Shown: in pieces, positions 8,664 to 16,854 of the stretch | Layout: the number at the start of each line of letters is the position of its first letter | Position numbering within the stretch: the first letter of the stretch is position 1 | DNA from: Pseudomonas koreensis | Lineage (GTDB): Bacteria > Pseudomonadota > Gammaproteobacteria > Pseudomonadales > Pseudomonadaceae | Assembly: GCF_024169245.1 (NCBI RefSeq) | Contig: NZ_JALJWP010000001.1 | Location: 4,403,501-4,467,500 of the forward strand | Reading direction: 5' to 3' | DNA length: 64,000 bases | Notes under the pieces: model-generated | The model's input: only the letters and a program-made list of their open reading frames with translations | Told to the model about the DNA's origin: nothing | Databases searched by the model: none | Made by a program: the position numbers and the translations under genes

Positions 8664-10169
8664 ATGAAATCACGCAAGAACACCGTCAAACCGATCGGTT
8701 TGAAAGACATCACCATTGTCGACGACGCCAAGATGCGCAAGGCGATCACCGCCGCCGCACTGGGCAACGCCATGGAATGGTTCGACTTTGGCGTCTACGG
8801 CTTTGTCGCCTATGTGCTCGGCAAGGTCTTCTTCCCCGGCGCCGATCCCGGCGTGCAGATGATCGCTGCGCTGGCGACCTTCTCCGTGCCTTTCCTGATT
8901 CGTCCGCTGGGCGGGCTGTTCTTCGGTGCACTCGGCGACAAATATGGCCGGCAGAAAGTCCTCGCCGCGACCATCGTCATCATGTCCCTGAGCACCTTTG
9001 CCATCGGCCTGATTCCGTCCTATGCCTCGATCGGCATCTGGGCGCCGATCCTGCTGTTGCTGGCAAAAATGGCCCAGGGCTTCTCCGTGGGTGGCGAGTA
9101 CACCGGTGCCTCGATCTTCGTCGCTGAATACGCGCCGGACCGCAAACGCGGTTTCCTCGGCAGTTGGCTGGATTTCGGCTCGATTGCCGGTTTCGTCTTC
9201 GGTGCCGGCGTGGTGGTGCTGATTTCGACGATTCTCGGTGAACAGCGCTTCGAAGAATGGGGCTGGCGGATTCCGTTCTTCCTTGCCCTGCCGCTGGGCA
9301 TGATCGGCCTGTATCTGCGCCACGCCCTGGAAGAAACCCCGGCGTTCCAGCAGCACGTGGAAAAGCTCGAACAAGGTGACCGCGAAGGCCTCGCCGGTGG
9401 TCCGAAAGTGTCGTTCAAGGAAGTTGCGACTAAGCACTGGCGCAGCCTGATGACCTGCATCGGCGTGGTCGCGGCGACCAACGTCACCTATTACATGCTG
9501 CTCACCTACATGCCGAGTTACCTGACGCACAACCTGCATTACAGCGAAAACCACGGCGTGCTGATCATCATCGCGATCATGGTCGGCATGCTCTTCGTGC
9601 AGCCGCTGATCGGCTTCGTCAGCGACAAGATCGGCCGCAAACCCTTCATCGTCGTTGGCAGCATCGGCCTGTTCATCTTTGCCATTCCGGCGTTCATGCT
9701 GATCAACAGCGGCAGCATCGGCCTGATCTTCTCCGGCTTGCTGATTCTCGCGGTGTTGCTGAACTTCTTCATTGGCGTCATGGCCTCGACCTTGCCGGCG
9801 ATGTTCCCCACCCATATCCGCTACAGCGCTTTGGCCAGTGCCTTCAACGTTTCGGTGCTGATCGCCGGTCTGACCCCGACTGCCGTGGCCTGGCTGGTGG
9901 AAAGCACCAACGATCTGTACATGCCCGCGTATTACCTGATGGTGATCGCCGTGGTCGGCCTGATCACCGGCGTGACCATGAAGGAAACCGCCAACAAACC
10001 CCTGCGCGGCGCGGCCCCGGCGGCGTCAGACCTCGAAGAGGCCAAAGAGCTGCTGCAGGAGCACCACGACAACATCGAACAGAAAATCGAAGACATCGAT
10101 GCCGAGATCGCCGAGCTGGAGGCCAAGCGCAAAGTGCTGGTTCAGCAGCATCCGCGCATCAACGAGTGA
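8664..10169 (+). CDS. proP: ProP-type MFS osmolyte/metabolite symporter
   Basis: A 501-residue major facilitator with 12 hydrophobic segments, the MFS loop GDKYGRQK near residue 93 and the sugar/osmolyte-symporter signature NAMEWFDFGVYGFVAYV near residue 32. A charged C-terminal tail (about 455-495, with EELLQEHHDNIEQKIEDID and AEIAELEAKR) looks like the coiled coil of E. coli ProP, which tunes osmotic activation. It most likely imports proline, betaine or a related zwitterion with protons. Other metabolite:H+ symporters share this family, so the substrate is not certain. A strong hairpin follows. Confidence 0.85.
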   Translation: MKSRKNTVKPIGLKDITIVDDAKMRKAITAAALGNAMEWFDFGVYGFVAYVLGKVFFPGADPGVQMIAALATFSVPFLIRPLGGLFFGALGDKYGRQKVLAATIVIMSLSTFAIGLIPSYASIGIWAPILLLLAKMAQGFSVGGEYTGASIFVAEYAPDRKRGFLGSWLDFGSIAGFVFGAGVVVLISTILGEQRFEEWGWRIPFFLALPLGMIGLYLRHALEETPAFQQHVEKLEQGDREGLAGGPKVSFKEVATKHWRSLMTCIGVVAATNVTYYMLLTYMPSYLTHNLHYSENHGVLIIIAIMVGMLFVQPLIGFVSDKIGRKPFIVVGSIGLFIFAIPAFMLINSGSIGLIFSGLLILAVLLNFFIGVMASTLPAMFPTHIRYSALASAFNVSVLIAGLTPTAVAWLVESTNDLYMPAYYLMVIAVVGLITGVTMKETANKPLRGAAPAASDLEEAKELLQEHHDNIEQKIEDIDAEIAELEAKRKVLVQQHPRINE

Positions 10170-10183
10170 TCCGCTGGATGCAG

Positions 10184-10215
10184 AAAAAATCGGCGGGGCC
10201 GTCACCCCGCCGATT
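10184..10215. terminator. Intergenic terminator hairpin
   Basis: A perfect 11-bp stem (AATCGGCGGGG / CCCCGCCGATT) with a 6-base loop at 10188-10215. A-rich sequence precedes it, so on the minus strand it ends in U's. On the plus strand it lacks a T-tract but closes the proP gene. Confidence 0.6.
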
Positions 10216-10290
10216 ACTCGAAGCGCGGCTTGGTGTTAAATAGGCGCCAGTCTTGACCTTGTCGCTTAAAGCCGTGCAACGAGAACCGCT

Positions 10291-10338
10291 ATGAATACCC
10301 CTGCCAAGAACATCCTCGCTCAACAGGTGACCCGATGA
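10291..10338 (+). CDS. Possible 15-residue leader ORF
   Basis: ATG AAT ACC CCT encodes MNTPAKNILAQQVTR and stops at a TGA overlapping the ATG of the amidase gene (ATGA). A weak GAGAA precedes it. It could couple translation to the amidase or be chance; the amidase has its own AGGTGA at 10325-10330. Confidence 0.3.
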   Translation: MNTPAKNILAQQVTR

Positions 10339-12038
10339 TCGAAGTCACCGAAGTCTCCATTGCCCAACTGCGCGCCGCCCTTGAATCCGGCCAGACCACT
10401 GCTGTGGAACTGGTGCAGGCCTATCTGGCGCGCATCGATGCCTACGACGGCGCCAACACCCCGACAGCCCTGAACGCCGTAGTCGTGCGCAATCCGGAAG
10501 CCTTGAACGAAGCACGCGCCTCCGATGCTCGCCGCGCCAAAGGTGCAACCCTCGGCCCGCTCGACGGCATTCCCTACACCGCCAAAGACAGCTATCTGGT
10601 CAAAGGCCTGACCGCCGCCTCCGGCAGCCCGGCCTTTGCCGATCTGGTTGCCCATCGCGACGCCTTCACCATCGAGCGCCTGCGCGCCGCCGGGGCGATC
10701 TGCCTGGGCAAGACCAACATGCCGCCGATGGCCAATGGCGGCATGCAGCGTGGCGTTTATGGCCGCGCTGAAAGTCCGTACAACGCCGCTTACCTCACTG
10801 CCCCTTTCGCCTCCGGCTCGTCCAACGGTGCCGGCACCGCCACCGCTGCGAGTTTCGCTGCATTCGGTCTGGCGGAGGAAACCTGGTCGAGCGGTCGCGG
10901 CCCGGCGTCGAACAATGGGCTGTGCGCCTATACCCCGTCACGCGGGGTGATTTCGGTGCGCGGCAATTGGCCGTTGACCCCGACCATGGACGTCGTCGTG
11001 CCGTTCGCGCGGACCATGGCCGACCTGCTCGAAGTGCTCGACGTGGTCGTCGCCGAAGACCCGGACACCCGTGGCGACTTGTGGCGCCTGCAACCGTGGG
11101 TGCCAATCCCCCGCGTCAGCGAAGTGCGCCCGGCGGCGTACAGTGAACTGGCCGCTGACGCCAAAGCCCTGACCGGCAAACGCTTTGCCATCCCGCGCAT
11201 GTACATCAACGCCGACCCGGACGCCGGCACCAGCGAAGCCCCCGGCATTGGCGGCCCGACCGGCCAGCGCATCAACACCCGCACTTCGGTGATCGACCTC
11301 TGGAAGCAGGCACGCCAAGCCCTCGAAGCCGCTGGCGCCGAAGTCATCGAAACCGATTTCCCGCTGGTTTCCAACTGCGAAGGCGACCGCCCTGGCGCGC
11401 CAACCGTGTTCACCCGTGGTCTGGTGTCGAAAGAATTCCTTCACCATGAACTGTGGGATCTGACCGCTTGGGCGTTCGACGACTTCCTGCAAGCCAATGG
11501 CGACCCGAAGCTTAATCGTCTGGTCGACGTCGACGGTCCGAAAATCTTCCCCCACGACCCCGGCACCCTGCCCAATCGTGAAGGCGATCTGGCCGCCGGC
11601 ATGGACGAATACGTGCGCATGGCCGAACGCGGTATCACGCCGTGGAATGAAATCCCTAGCGTGCCTGATGGCCTGCGCGGTCTGGAGCAGACCCGGCGCA
11701 TCGACCTCGAAGACTGGATGGATAAGCTCGGCCTCGATGCGGTGCTGTTCCCGACCGTCGCTGACGTGGGCCCGGCGGACGCCGACGTCAACCCGACCTC
11801 AGCCGACATCGCCTGGAGCAACGGCGTCTGGGTGGCCAACGGCAATCTCGCGATCCGCCACCTCGGCGTACCGACCGTCACCGTGCCCATGGGCGTGATG
11901 GCCGACATCGGCATGCCCGTCGGCCTGACTTTCGCTGGCCGCGCGTACGATGATTCGAATCTGTTGCGCTTCGCCGCCGCATTTGAATCCACCGGCAGCA
12001 AACGTCAGATTCCACCGCGGACACCGCCGCTGGCGTAA
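10335..12038 (+). CDS. Amidase signature family hydrolase
   Basis: A 567-residue amidase-signature enzyme that hydrolyses a carboxamide. The Ser-cisSer-Lys triad is readable as K84 (YTAKDSY), cis-Ser S162 (SGSSNG) and nucleophile S186 (TWSSGRGPAS). The spacing of 24 between the two serines matches the family. The nucleophile loop differs from the common GTDTGGSIR, so this is a divergent subgroup with an unknown substrate. It is not obviously GatA, since no gatB or gatC lies nearby. It stands alone between two transport genes (a ProP-type symporter and an OprD-type porin), which hints at scavenging of amides or small peptides. Confidence 0.87.
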   Translation: MIEVTEVSIAQLRAALESGQTTAVELVQAYLARIDAYDGANTPTALNAVVVRNPEALNEARASDARRAKGATLGPLDGIPYTAKDSYLVKGLTAASGSPAFADLVAHRDAFTIERLRAAGAICLGKTNMPPMANGGMQRGVYGRAESPYNAAYLTAPFASGSSNGAGTATAASFAAFGLAEETWSSGRGPASNNGLCAYTPSRGVISVRGNWPLTPTMDVVVPFARTMADLLEVLDVVVAEDPDTRGDLWRLQPWVPIPRVSEVRPAAYSELAADAKALTGKRFAIPRMYINADPDAGTSEAPGIGGPTGQRINTRTSVIDLWKQARQALEAAGAEVIETDFPLVSNCEGDRPGAPTVFTRGLVSKEFLHHELWDLTAWAFDDFLQANGDPKLNRLVDVDGPKIFPHDPGTLPNREGDLAAGMDEYVRMAERGITPWNEIPSVPDGLRGLEQTRRIDLEDWMDKLGLDAVLFPTVADVGPADADVNPTSADIAWSNGVWVANGNLAIRHLGVPTVTVPMGVMADIGMPVGLTFAGRAYDDSNLLRFAAAFESTGSKRQIPPRTPPLA

Positions 12039-12062
12039 CCCTTGCTGACCCACCGCTATCAA

Positions 12063-12154
12063 CTGTAGGAGTGAGCCTGCTCGCGATAGCGGTGTGTCAG
12101 GCAAGATTTGTTCAACTGACACACCGCTATCGCGAGCAGGCGAAGGCCTACAAG
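12063..12154. repeat. REP pair (REPIN)
   Basis: Inverted REP cores at 12063-12098 and 12117-12154 with the inner arms GCGGTGTGTCAG / CTGACACACCGC, forming one long imperfect hairpin. The second arm is altered (GGCGAAGGCCTACAAGG). Confidence 0.8.
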
Positions 12155-12253
12155 GGTTTTGTGTGATGGCTGCCAACTCAGCACACCGGCCCAATCCTTT
12201 CCCACCCGATCCCCCGATCATCAGCGCCATCCACATCGCCATCGGCCCTGACC

Positions 12254-13549
12254 ATGATCAACCGCGCCCCTTTCCGTTTAACCCTGTTTGCCATGCTCTG
12301 CGGTCTGACCGGCACCGCCCACGCCGGCGGGTTTTTCGACAACGCCAAAAGCGACGTGCTGCTGCGCAACTTCTACCTGAGTAACGATTACCGCTCTCCT
12401 ACACCCTCCGGGAAAAACTACAAACAGGAATGGGCACAAGGCTTTATCGGTAACTTCTCATCCGGTTTCACCGAGGGCACAGTCGGTTTCGGCATCGATG
12501 CCCACGCCTTCGCCGGGCTGAAACTTGACGGTGGCAAAGGGCATTCGGGCACGGGTCTGCTTCCGGTCGACAGCGATGGCCGCAGCGAAAAAGACTACTC
12601 CAGCGCCGGCGGTGCGCTCAAATTGAAAGTCTCGCGCACCACCCTAGCCTTCGGTGAAATGACCGTAGAGAACCCGGTCTTCGACACCTCCGACAAACGC
12701 CTGCAACCGGAATACGCCACAGGCTTTTTGCTCAACAGCGCCGAGTTCGACAACGTCAATCTGGTCGCCGGGCACTTCACTGCATTCAAGAATCAGGACA
12801 GCTCATCGGGCAAAGGCGATTTCTACGGCTATGGCGCCAACACCGAGGCCGGCGGGATCAGTTTTATCGGCGCCGACCTGTTCGGCAGCAGCCCCATCGG
12901 CGGCGCACTTTACGCCTCCGAGCTAAGCGACACCTGGCACCAGTACTACGGCAACCTGCACTTCAAACAGTCCGGCGTGCTGCTCGACGCCAACCTCTAC
13001 CACACCCGCGACACCGGCCGCGCATTGGCCGGCGAGATCGATAACACCGCGTTCAGCCTCTCCGGCAAATACAGTTTCGGCCCGCACGCGGTGATGCTCG
13101 GCTGGCAGCGCATCAATGGCAACACGCCGTTCGATTTCGTTGGCGGCGACTCGATCTACCTCGCCAACTCGATCAAATACGCCGACTTCAACGGCGCCAA
13201 CGAACGCTCCTGGCAAGCCCGTTATGACCTCGACTTCGGTGCGTTCGGCATCCCCGGCCTGAACTTCATGACTCGCTACGTCAGCGGCAGCCACATCGAC
13301 GGCACCCACGCCCCCAGAGGCGGAGCTTACAACCCGTTCGACGCCGACAGCGGCGACTATCAACCGCAACAAGGCGATGGTGGCAAACATTGGGAACGCG
13401 ACATCGACCTGAAATACATCGTCCAGTCCGGCGCCGCGAAGGATCTGTCGGTACAGCTTTCGCATGTGACCCACCGCGCCAACGAAGCGCAGGCCGGTGA
13501 TGATATTGACCGCATCTACGTGGTCATCCAGTACCCACTTGGTTTCTGA
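12254..13549 (+). CDS. OprD family outer-membrane porin
   Basis: A 431-residue OprD-type substrate-specific porin. The signal peptide ends near A24 (GTAHA). The mature start GGFFDNAKSDVLLRNFYLSNDY and the internal RTTLAFGEMTVENPVFDTSDKRL stretch are typical of the family. The C-terminus YVVIQYPLGF ends in phenylalanine, as needed for barrel assembly. The substrate is unknown; OprD members take basic amino acids, dipeptides or aromatic acids. No good ribosome site is visible before the ATG, so the start is slightly uncertain. A REP pair follows. Confidence 0.9.
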   Translation: MINRAPFRLTLFAMLCGLTGTAHAGGFFDNAKSDVLLRNFYLSNDYRSPTPSGKNYKQEWAQGFIGNFSSGFTEGTVGFGIDAHAFAGLKLDGGKGHSGTGLLPVDSDGRSEKDYSSAGGALKLKVSRTTLAFGEMTVENPVFDTSDKRLQPEYATGFLLNSAEFDNVNLVAGHFTAFKNQDSSSGKGDFYGYGANTEAGGISFIGADLFGSSPIGGALYASELSDTWHQYYGNLHFKQSGVLLDANLYHTRDTGRALAGEIDNTAFSLSGKYSFGPHAVMLGWQRINGNTPFDFVGGDSIYLANSIKYADFNGANERSWQARYDLDFGAFGIPGLNFMTRYVSGSHIDGTHAPRGGAYNPFDADSGDYQPQQGDGGKHWERDIDLKYIVQSGAAKDLSVQLSHVTHRANEAQAGDDIDRIYVVIQYPLGF

Positions 13550-13579
13550 AAAAAACACTTGTCCCTTTGAAATACGGCC

Positions 13580-13674
13580 CCCTGTAGGAGTGAGCCTGCT
13601 CGCGATAGCGGTGTGTCAGTCAACACCAATTTTTCGGAAGGACGCCATCGCGAGCAGGCTCACTCCTACAGGGG
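13580..13674. repeat. REP pair (REPIN)
   Basis: Inverted REP cores at 13580-13608 and 13647-13674, separated by about 38 bases. It lies between the OprD-type porin and the lipoprotein operon. Confidence 0.85.
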
Positions 13675-13840
13675 GTGCGTTTCCCATCCAGACAGTAGGC
13701 GAATCTATCCTTGCAGCACGGCCATCAGCGCTAGCCAAATGCCATCACCTCCCTTATCCTGCGCACCCGCAAAAAAGCCAAGCCAGGAAGGCATTGATTG
13801 ACCTTCCTGCGTTAGTCAATCAACACACCCGGATTCAGGG

Positions 13841-14500
13841 ATGTACATGTTCCAGTTATTCAAACTCGGCGCGGCCGTCGTGCTCGCCGCGGCGCTCAGC
13901 GGCTGCATTACCGAAAGCGCTTCCTGGGTCAGCGAACCCTTGCAACCCAAGGCCAGCGAGCCAGTCAGTTACCTCGTCGGCTCGATCGGGCCACAATCAC
14001 TCAAGCAATCCGCCGCTGACAACCAGCGCATCTTTTTCCGCAAGCGCGGTTCCGAGTACGGGGCCGCCGGTGTCTGGAAAATGGCCGGCGCCTATTCCAC
14101 GCCGCAGGATATTCAGGACGGTGTCGGCGCAGCGAGCGTGTTCGTGCTGCCGCTCAAGCCGGGCGATTACGAGTTCTATGATTTCCAGTTCTTTTCCGCA
14201 CGCTACCAACCAGGGCTTGGCACCGTTTTCACCTCGGCGGAGGCACGCGAGAAGTTCAACCTGCCGATGCGCCTCGAACCCGGCAAGGCCTATTACATCG
14301 GTGAGTTCCGCTCGTTCTGCCTGACCGCTGGTTTCTGCGCGTTCCGCTGGAGTGATCAGAACGCCCGTGATGCGCTGATTGCGCAACGTCTCGCCCCAGG
14401 ATTGCCAACGCTGCAACCGCTGCAACTCGACCTGAAAAGCGCTCAGCCCTACATCTTCACCGGCCCCATTCCGGGTGTTGCCGTGGACGCCAAACCATGA
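13841..14500 (+). CDS. Putative lipoprotein A of a three-gene operon
   Basis: A 219-residue protein with a lipoprotein signal: a hydrophobic segment followed by LSGC, with lipidated C22. The remainder is soluble, with no family that I recognise. It contains repeated LKPG/LEPGK phrases (FVLPLKPGDYEFYD, LEPGKAYYIGEF) suggestive of a beta-sandwich. An alternative start is the ATG at 13847. Its stop overlaps the next ATG by four bases, so the three lipoprotein genes are translated together. The location is probably the inner leaflet of the outer membrane, since residue +2 is isoleucine and not aspartate. Confidence 0.75.
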   Translation: MYMFQLFKLGAAVVLAAALSGCITESASWVSEPLQPKASEPVSYLVGSIGPQSLKQSAADNQRIFFRKRGSEYGAAGVWKMAGAYSTPQDIQDGVGAASVFVLPLKPGDYEFYDFQFFSARYQPGLGTVFTSAEAREKFNLPMRLEPGKAYYIGEFRSFCLTAGFCAFRWSDQNARDALIAQRLAPGLPTLQPLQLDLKSAQPYIFTGPIPGVAVDAKP

Positions 14501-15012
14501 AAAAAATCATCGCCCTCACCGCCGCCGCCCTGATGACCGGTTGCGCGGCTACCAACACCTTGCCAGAGCGCACGATTGCGGACGGTCAGGCTTATCTGCA
14601 GCCGATTCACGTTATGGTCGATGACCCGGAAAACGGCTCCAGTCTGCGCAACCACCTGCGTCAGACCGGCGTGTTCCGCACCATCGAAACCGGCAGCGGC
14701 AAAGCTGACGAGTACAACGTGCAGGTCAAACTCAATGTGGAGCGTCACTTGCCGCCGTTTCCGGTGATTCTGCTGAGCACTGCGACGTTGTTCCTGCTGC
14801 CGCTGTCGAACGAATTCGATACGCAAACCGAATTCACCGTGTCCCAGGGTGACAAGCGCCTGAAGCAATACACCTATCGCAACATCACGCAAAAATACAC
14901 CTGGCTGCTGGATCAGGGCGGTGAAATGCGCGAACAGAACCTCAGCCGCATCGCCCGCGCCTTCGCGCAGGATGTGCAGCAAGACCGGCTGATCCCGGCA
15001 GTCGCACAATGA
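14497..15012 (+). CDS. Putative lipoprotein B of the operon
   Basis: A 171-residue lipoprotein with lipobox LMTGC (C16). It is a distant paralogue of the next gene. Both share, in the same order, an LRQTGVF / LKKTGAF segment, a hydrophobic stretch of about 15 residues (LLSTATLFLLPL here), a DKRLKQYTYRN / GQLLKTYNYSR segment, and a QDRLIP / RDKVIP end. The function is unknown. The central hydrophobic segment could insert in a membrane. It overlaps both neighbours by four bases (ATGA). Confidence 0.75.
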   Translation: MKKIIALTAAALMTGCAATNTLPERTIADGQAYLQPIHVMVDDPENGSSLRNHLRQTGVFRTIETGSGKADEYNVQVKLNVERHLPPFPVILLSTATLFLLPLSNEFDTQTEFTVSQGDKRLKQYTYRNITQKYTWLLDQGGEMREQNLSRIARAFAQDVQQDRLIPAVAQ

Positions 15013-15530
15013 ACCTCGCCATGATGAAAGTCGCCGCCCTGCTCTGTGTTTCGCTGATGCTGGGCGGCTGCGCCAACACGTTGCAACCGCTCGACTACCA
15101 TGCCGATCAGGCCTATGTGCCGGTCACGCTCGGCATGGGGCCGGCGTACACGCGCATCGACGAGCAGCATCAGCGCGAGACCGTCAGCGTCCTGAAAAAG
15201 ACCGGCGCGTTCTCGATGCTCGACGGCGGTTACACCCGCAACGGCTACAGCCTGTTGATCACCGAACCCAGCGACGGCAAGGTCAACTGGCTGGCGCTGG
15301 TCAACGTCTTCACCCTGTTCACCTTCCCGATGCCCTACCACTACCAGGACAACCTGCGCGGCTCGGTGTTCAAGGATGGTCAACTGCTCAAGACCTACAA
15401 CTACTCGCGCGAAGGCTGGAGCGTGATGGCGTGGTACGTGCCGATTCCCGGAGTCGAGAACAAGCGGCAGATGCTCGATCAGTTGCTGGTGGAAATGGAC
15501 CGGGACAAGGTGATTCCTTATAAGCCGTGA
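15009..15530 (+). CDS. Putative lipoprotein C of the operon
   Basis: A 173-residue lipoprotein with lipobox LGGC (C21). It is homologous to the preceding gene as judged by collinear short motifs. A hydrophobic stretch VNVFTLFTFPMPY sits where lipoprotein B has its own. The function is unknown. It is the last gene of the operon; a long REP-like hairpin follows at 15544 and may end the transcript. Confidence 0.75.
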   Translation: MNLAMMKVAALLCVSLMLGGCANTLQPLDYHADQAYVPVTLGMGPAYTRIDEQHQRETVSVLKKTGAFSMLDGGYTRNGYSLLITEPSDGKVNWLALVNVFTLFTFPMPYHYQDNLRGSVFKDGQLLKTYNYSREGWSVMAWYVPIPGVENKRQMLDQLLVEMDRDKVIPYKP

Positions 15531-15543
15531 GGTTTGGGAGCAC

Positions 15544-15621
15544 GATCAAAGATCGCAGCCTTCGGCAGCGCCTACAGGTTCGTATTTCAGCTGTAGAAGT
15601 TGCCTGAGGCTGCGATCCTTT
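15544..15621. repeat. Long inverted repeat (GATCGCAGCC type)
   Basis: Arms of the type AAAGATCGCAGCCTTCGGCA and its inverted form enclose about 30 bases. The same element type occurs at 21868-21949 and 27268-27341. It lies between converging genes, so it may terminate both. Confidence 0.7.
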
Positions 15622-15634
15622 GTTCAAACCCCGG

Positions 15635-16303
15635 TCACTTCGCGATCAGAATCTGCTTGGGCGAAATTTCGCCAAACGTGAGTTGTTCGCCGTTGAGGTA
15701 CTGCGTACCCCGCAGCAACTGTTCTCCTTCTACCTCGACGTAGTCTTCATCCATATACATGAGAACAACCTTGCTCACTGGCGCACGCACACCGGGACCC
15801 GCCATGTGACCTTCCAACAGATTGAGCGCCCAATGGAACTGGATGACCGGCAACTCGCCAAGCTGAATCAGGTGATTACCTTCCAGCGATCGAAAATCCT
15901 TGCGCGCGGTGATACGTAACGCGCGGCCGATCCTTTCAAACGTCGGCTTGCCAAAGCGCACTTCCAGATCAGGACCGGTCCCCCATTGATCCGCGTAATA
16001 CCTTGACGGTGTGAACAACTCGAACAAGGCTTGGTTGTCGCGAATATTCCCTGCCGTATCAAACAGGTAGTTATAGGAGTAGTGATAAGCCAGGCCGTCC
16101 AGCTCGGGTCTGATGGCGTTGACCGGATTGTGGAGATAATCCGGAATATAAACATTGGCCATTTGCACAAAGTGAGTGAAGTCCATACCCAGGTCGAAGC
16201 TCGCCGTGTAACGAATGCTCCGCTCCTTCGGGTTCTCCTCCAGTCGACCTGAAACAAATTCCAGTGTCATTCCTTCAAGCTTCCTATAGATAGGCTCCGC
16301 CAT
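15635..16303 (-). CDS. Unknown protein of the duplicated cassette
   Basis: A 222-residue soluble protein that I do not recognise. There is no signal peptide or membrane segment. It is acidic and rich in aromatic residues (HYSYNYLFD, QFHWALNLLEGH), with a C-terminal VEVEGEQLLRGTQYLNGEQ segment. The start at 16303 (MAEPIYRKLEG) has AGAGAGAA upstream; the longer reading to 16477 would cross the palindromic promoter site. A truncated, nonsense-mutated copy lies at 21958. A lux-box-like palindrome about 70 bases upstream ties it to the large repeat-protein genes of this island. Confidence 0.7.
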   Translation of the reverse strand: MAEPIYRKLEGMTLEFVSGRLEENPKERSIRYTASFDLGMDFTHFVQMANVYIPDYLHNPVNAIRPELDGLAYHYSYNYLFDTAGNIRDNQALFELFTPSRYYADQWGTGPDLEVRFGKPTFERIGRALRITARKDFRSLEGNHLIQLGELPVIQFHWALNLLEGHMAGPGVRAPVSKVVLMYMDEDYVEVEGEQLLRGTQYLNGEQLTFGEISPKQILIAK

Positions 16304-16368
16304 GATCGTTCTCTCTGCGCTAAGGGACTGTTCCCATGCCCATGGCACCTCAGCGCGAGCGCAGCGTC

Positions 16369-16388
16369 TACTGTCAGAGTTGACAGGT
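16369..16388 (-). promoter_or_regulatory. Lux-box-like palindrome, site 1
   Basis: On the minus strand it reads ACCTGTCAACTCTGACAGTA, 18 of 20 bases identical to the perfect palindromes at 21036 and 23239. It is upstream of the unknown gene starting at 16303. The -10 position is weak (TGCCAT), so this is the most degenerate of the four sites. Confidence 0.55.
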
Positions 16389-16523
16389 TGAACGGATTTT
16401 CGGACAGACGGCAAACCGGTACCGGCCCCCGTATTGCGTTTTCGGTCAACCGTATCGAAACCTTTTGCGTGCATCACTCAGCATCGGCACACGCCGGTAC
16501 CCGGACCTTGCTCGATCTTTACG

Positions 16524-16546
16524 CTTTAAACTTTCATGTTTAAAAG
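16524..16546. other. Conserved AT-rich inverted repeat
   Basis: CTTTAAAC / GTTTAAAAG with a 6-base spacer, located 73 bases before the -35 of the conserved promoter. The second cassette has CTTTTAAAC / GTTTAAAAG at exactly the same distance. A possible operator. Confidence 0.4.
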
Positions 16547-16618
16547 ACACTTCCAGACACGCCTGACAGGCTACAAATCCTTGCGTCATTGCCTACAGCC
16601 AAGCCAGAATCCGCCGGC

Positions 16619-16647
16619 TTGTGCGCCGTGGGGTCGGGTTCTATTGT
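16619..16647 (+). promoter_or_regulatory. Conserved promoter of C4-like RNA / DUF6124, copy 1
   Basis: TTGTGC, 17 bases, TATTGT. The same hexamers and spacing occur in the second cassette at 22446-22474, although the spacer differs in sequence. The start of transcription would be near 16654. A conserved hairpin TCGCTGA / TCAGTGA follows at 16655-16672. Confidence 0.6.
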
Positions 16648-16726
16648 GGTGCGGTCGCTGAATGTTCAGTGATCGGGTTTAGCAGCTCGGCAAATTTCAA
16701 GGCACGCGAGTACTGCCATTACGTTA

Positions 16727-16800
16727 TGGCGGCTTTGCGTGGGGCACTTCGGTGCGCCGGGATCCTTGAGCCTGGTCTGCTAACCCGCGTAAAGCCGTCA
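16727..16800 (+). ncRNA. C4-like antisense RNA, copy 1
   Basis: A cloverleaf-like domain in the leader of the DUF6124 gene. A 17-bp closing stem pairs 16727-16743 with 16784-16800. Inside are hairpin GCAC-TTCG-GTGC (16744-16755) and hairpin CCGGG / CCTGG (16757-16775). The loop of the latter, TCCTTGAG at 16763-16770, is exactly complementary to CTCAAGGA at 16839-16846, the ribosome site of the next gene. The stem strand AGCCGTCA (16793-16800) is also complementary to TGACGGCT (16825-16832), just before that site. These are the b/b' and a/a' contacts known from the P1/P7 C4 RNA, as I recall it. Family assignment is by architecture; I could not run a covariance model. Confidence 0.7.
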
Positions 16801-16854
16801 CCCTCTTCGTTTAGCAGCGAAGGCTGACGGCTCCATCTCTCAAGGAGCTTCACC

